This document shows positions 5,713 to 7,651 of a DNA stretch of 7,651 nucleotides, in pieces; within the stretch, counting starts at the first letter, position 1; every line of letters starts with the position of its first letter. This DNA is from an uncultured Lachnospiraceae bacterium (GTDB lineage Bacteria; Bacillota; Clostridia; Lachnospirales; Lachnospiraceae): assembly GCA_900551235.1 (NCBI GenBank), contig URUU01000064.1:1-7651 (forward strand), written 5' to 3'. Made by a program: the position numbers and the translations under genes. The notes under the pieces were generated by a model. The model was not told where the DNA came from. It saw only the letters and a program-made list of their open reading frames with translations, and did no database searches.

Positions 5713-5915
5713 CTTCGTTCTCCAATCGGAGCCTTTACTTTCGGAGCCCGTTCATCCAGCAGCCAGGTAGCTGCATAGTGTGTGTCCGTAACCTGAAACA
5801 TGGGCGGCTCTTTTTCATAATCTATCCTCATCGCATATGCATTTCTCTCTGCAAATGCATCACCTTTAAAAAAGAAAGCCATCCGGGAATCCATGTCATA
5901 TTTACTTAATGACAT
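5709..5915 (-). CDS. Unrecognised 68-codon open frame starting inside the pgi terminator repeat
   Basis: I do not recognise the product. The frame encodes MSLSKYDMDSRMAFFFKGDA, a middle part AERNAYAMRIDYEKEPPMFQ, and ends with WLLDERAPKVKAPIGERR. The composition looks protein-like, with charged and aromatic residues well mixed and no membrane segment. However, there is no ribosome binding site before the ATG at 5915 or the internal ATG of MDSR, and the start lies in the inverted repeat that should end pgi transcription. Its end abuts the DppB-like remnant. It may be a fragment of a lost gene whose 5' part was removed. The DMDSRMAFF peptide is also encoded by the opposite arm of the repeat on the plus strand. 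Confidence 0.3.
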   Translation of the reverse strand: MSLSKYDMDSRMAFFFKGDAFAERNAYAMRIDYEKEPPMFQVTDTHYAATWLLDERAPKVKAPIGERR

Positions 5916-5939
5916 GGATTCGAGAATGGCTTTCTTTTT
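5869..5939 (-). terminator. Long inverted repeat, probable terminator of pgi, able to act on both strands
   Basis: Arms 5869-5899 and 5909-5939 pair at 28 of 31 positions without bulges around a 9-base loop. They are AAAAAGAAAGCCAT with ATGGCTTTCTTTTT outside, and AATCCATGTCAT with ATGACATGGATT inside. The minus-strand RNA ends the stem in TTTCTTTTTT, 47-117 bases after the pgi stop; the plus-strand RNA ends in TTTCTTTTTA. The stem is longer than usual for an intrinsic terminator, and its three mismatches cluster in one patch (5883, 5885, 5886). Confidence 0.75.
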
Positions 5940-5985
5940 ATTTCAGTCGAATGCACGCAAAATACGGCATGCATCTGCAGTTATA

Positions 5986-7566
5986 TCAGATATTCATCAG
6001 ATCACTGAGTACTTTCAGTGCTCCGTCTGTCTCATGGGCCAGTACGCGTTTTGCCAGTACTTTACCGAGCTGTACGCCTTCCTGGTCGAAGCTGTTCACG
6101 TTCCATACAAATCCCTGGAACATGACTTTGTTTTCGAAGTGTGAAAGCAGTGCTCCCAGTGTTTCCGGGGTAAGCTGTTCGCCAATGATGATGCTGGACG
6201 GACGTCCGCCTTCGAAGTTCTTGTTGCGGTTTTCGTCTTCTTTTCCGCATGCAAATGCTACGATCTGGGCTGCTACGTTTGCACACAGTTTCTGCTGGCT
6301 TGTGCTGCCCTGGATCACTACGTCCGTGTTCATCTGGCTGCTCTTGAAGCCTACGAACTGCAGTGGGATGATGTCTGTTCCCTGATGGAGCAGCTGGTAG
6401 AAGGAATGCTGTCCGTTTGTTCCAGGTTCACCAAAGATAACAGGTCCTGTTACATAGTCAAGTCTCTCACCGAAACGGTTCACGCACTTACCGTTGGACT
6501 CCATATCAAGCTGCTGCAGATGTGCCGGGAAACGGCTCAGTGCCTGTGAGTACGGCAGTACTGCTGTGCCTGGATAGCCCAGTACGTTGCGCTCATAAAC
6601 GCCGATCAGTGCATCCAGCATTGCCGGGTTCTTTCTGATGTCTTTTTCTGTTCCGAGTCTGTCCTCTTCTGCTGCACCGTTTAAGAATCTTTCGAATACT
6701 TCCGGTCCGAATGCCAGGGATAATACGGCTCCGCCTACTGCGGATGTGGATGAATAACGTCCGCCGATGTAATCATCCATAAAGAATGCTGCCAGATAAT
6801 CATCACTCTTTGCCAGTGGGGATGTCTCGCTGGTTACTGCGATCATATGTCTGGAAGTATCCAGTCCTGCATTCTTCAGCGCATCTTTTACGAAAGATTC
6901 GTTTGTCAGTGTCTCCAGTGTTGTACCGGATTTGGAAACCAGGATAAAAATAGAATGTGCTACGTCGATACCATACAGAACTGCTGCTGCATCATCCGGG
7001 TCTACGTTGCTGATGAATTTTGCTTCCATCTTGAAGGTATCGTTTTTCTTTGCCCAGTTTTCCAGTGCCAGATACATTGCACGAGGTCCGAGGTCACTGC
7101 CGCCGATACCGATCTGAACAACGGTTGTAAATTTCTCACCTGCTGCATTTGTGATCTCTCCGGCATGTACTTTATTTGCAAAGTCTGCGATCTTCTGCTG
7201 CTGTTCTTTATAGAAAGCACGTTTGTCCACGCCGTCAGCGTTTACAGCTTCACCGAGCTGACCGCGTGTCAGATGATGAAGAACCATTCTCTTCTCTCCG
7301 GTGTTGATAACTTCACCATTGTAAAGTGCTTCGAATTTTTCAGTCAGCTGTGCTTCGTCTGCCAGTTTCTGCAGATCTTCCAGCACTTTGTCATCTACCT
7401 GCTTTGCAGCATAATTATACGCAAGACCTTCTGCCATCGGTACGCTGTATGTTTTCACACGTTCTGCACCGTTTTCTCCAGACATTGCCTCTGCGATATT
7501 TACACGCTCTGCCTTTGAAAGATTTTTAAATGCTTCCAGTGTATCCAGGTTGTTCCAGGTAATCAT
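5986..7566 (-). CDS. pgi: Glucose-6-phosphate isomerase (526 aa)
   Basis: The enzyme interconverts glucose 6-phosphate and fructose 6-phosphate in the cytoplasm, the second step of glycolysis. Sugar-phosphate binding motifs are IGIGGSDLGP (residues 152-161) and SKSGTTLET (211-219). The family signature around IGGRYSSTSAVGG (267-279) and the C-terminal signature SFDQEGVQLGK (492-502) are both present. Residues at the expected catalytic places are Arg270, Glu356 (in DMESNGK), His387 (in GTNGQHSFYQLLHQGT) and Lys502. These match the known arrangement in animal and bacterial enzymes, and the length is normal. The start at 7566 is chosen because AGGAGG (7580-7575) lies 8 bases upstream; the frame stays open to 7623, but that extension crosses the ribosome binding site and has no family similarity. 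It is probably monocistronic, ended by the inverted repeat at 5869-5939. Confidence 0.97.
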   Translation of the reverse strand: MITWNNLDTLEAFKNLSKAERVNIAEAMSGENGAERVKTYSVPMAEGLAYNYAAKQVDDKVLEDLQKLADEAQLTEKFEALYNGEVINTGEKRMVLHHLTRGQLGEAVNADGVDKRAFYKEQQQKIADFANKVHAGEITNAAGEKFTTVVQIGIGGSDLGPRAMYLALENWAKKNDTFKMEAKFISNVDPDDAAAVLYGIDVAHSIFILVSKSGTTLETLTNESFVKDALKNAGLDTSRHMIAVTSETSPLAKSDDYLAAFFMDDYIGGRYSSTSAVGGAVLSLAFGPEVFERFLNGAAEEDRLGTEKDIRKNPAMLDALIGVYERNVLGYPGTAVLPYSQALSRFPAHLQQLDMESNGKCVNRFGERLDYVTGPVIFGEPGTNGQHSFYQLLHQGTDIIPLQFVGFKSSQMNTDVVIQGSTSQQKLCANVAAQIVAFACGKEDENRNKNFEGGRPSSIIIGEQLTPETLGALLSHFENKVMFQGFVWNVNSFDQEGVQLGKVLAKRVLAHETDGALKVLSDLMNI

Positions 7567-7584
7567 AGTAGATTCCTCCTTAAA

Positions 7585-7613
7585 TGTATAAAATATAATG
7601 ATGTGGGTGTCAA
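7585..7613 (-). promoter_or_regulatory. Candidate promoter of pgi
   Basis: The minus strand reads TTGACA (7613-7608), a 17-base spacer, then TATACA (7590-7585). The -35 box is perfect and the -10 box is fair. The predicted start (about 7578) would fall inside the ribosome binding site (7581-7575), giving a leader too short for normal initiation. Either transcription starts slightly earlier, or the real -10 box is the overlapping AT-rich stretch just upstream, or another promoter lies beyond the window. Confidence 0.4.
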
Positions 7614-7651
7614 AAGTCCCCAACTATGATGCCTACGGATTGTTCCGTGCG

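Noticed and set aside
5493..5909. Plus-strand open frame of 138 codons
   Set aside because: Antisense to the DppB-like remnant and the 68-codon frame; no RBS or protein-family features.
5893..6385. Plus-strand frames starting in the inverted repeat and running under the pgi 3' end
   Set aside because: Beyond the DMDSRMAFF stretch they are only the complement of pgi; kept as an observation about the repeat, not as genes.
6847..7518. Plus-strand open frame of 223 codons antisense to pgi
   Set aside because: It mirrors the codon structure of pgi, is rich in Cys and Phe, and has no family resemblance; pgi on the other strand is certain.
7567..7623. Upstream extension of pgi by 19 codons
   Set aside because: The extension includes the AGGAGG site itself and lacks family similarity; the start at 7566 fits spacing and family length.
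7635..7648. ACGGA-TTGT-TCCGT palindrome at the right edge
   Set aside because: Only five base pairs with no T-run and no context beyond the window; could be chance.

Overview
The window looks like part of a chromosome from a low-GC Gram-positive anaerobe, most likely a gut Clostridia member of the Lachnospiraceae type. The basis is gene content and style: strong AGGAGG ribosome binding sites, a BspA-like leucine-rich-repeat surface protein with Cys-rich repeats and a C-terminal fibronectin-like domain, a CarD/CdnL-type regulator (here broken), and a MATE transporter. This placement is inference from sequence style; no search was run. Every gene I can support lies on the minus strand, so the text below follows transcription from the right edge to the left edge.

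Right part (about 5870-7651): an intact glucose-6-phosphate isomerase gene (pgi, 526 aa, all expected catalytic residues present), probably transcribed alone. It is followed by a strong 31-bp-arm inverted repeat (5869-5939) that should act as its terminator. Oddly, each arm also spells the peptide DMDSRMAFF, and the three mismatches between the arms are all silent in that reading. One arm opens an unrecognised 68-codon frame (5709-5915).

Middle (about 4730-5712): the remains of an oligopeptide/nickel-type ABC transporter permease pair (DppB/DppC-like). The pair still has its order and its overlapping stop/start, but both genes have lost internal segments and are frameshifted. No substrate-binding protein or ATPase gene is recognisable in the window. 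Then comes the largest gene, a 1198-aa secreted BspA-like protein (1135-4731) with its own probable extended -10 promoter.

Left part (1-1110): a small intact gene of unknown function (73 aa) with a very good promoter and RBS, followed 28 bases later by a CarD/CdnL-type regulator gene broken into three frames. After it comes a near-consensus promoter (TTGACT-17-TATAAT), then a leader of about 165 nt holding two tandem terminator-like hairpins, then the start of a MATE-family efflux transporter cut off by the window edge. The two hairpins have unrelated outer stems but the same apical module (5-bp stem, loop UCCAG in the RNA, preceded by AGC). This is the best candidate for an undescribed regulatory element here: an attenuation or ligand-sensing leader controlling an exporter.

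No rRNA, tRNA, CRISPR array, insertion sequence or replication origin was seen. The general picture is intact housekeeping and surface genes separated by eroded loci that have lost internal pieces rather than being interrupted by mobile elements.
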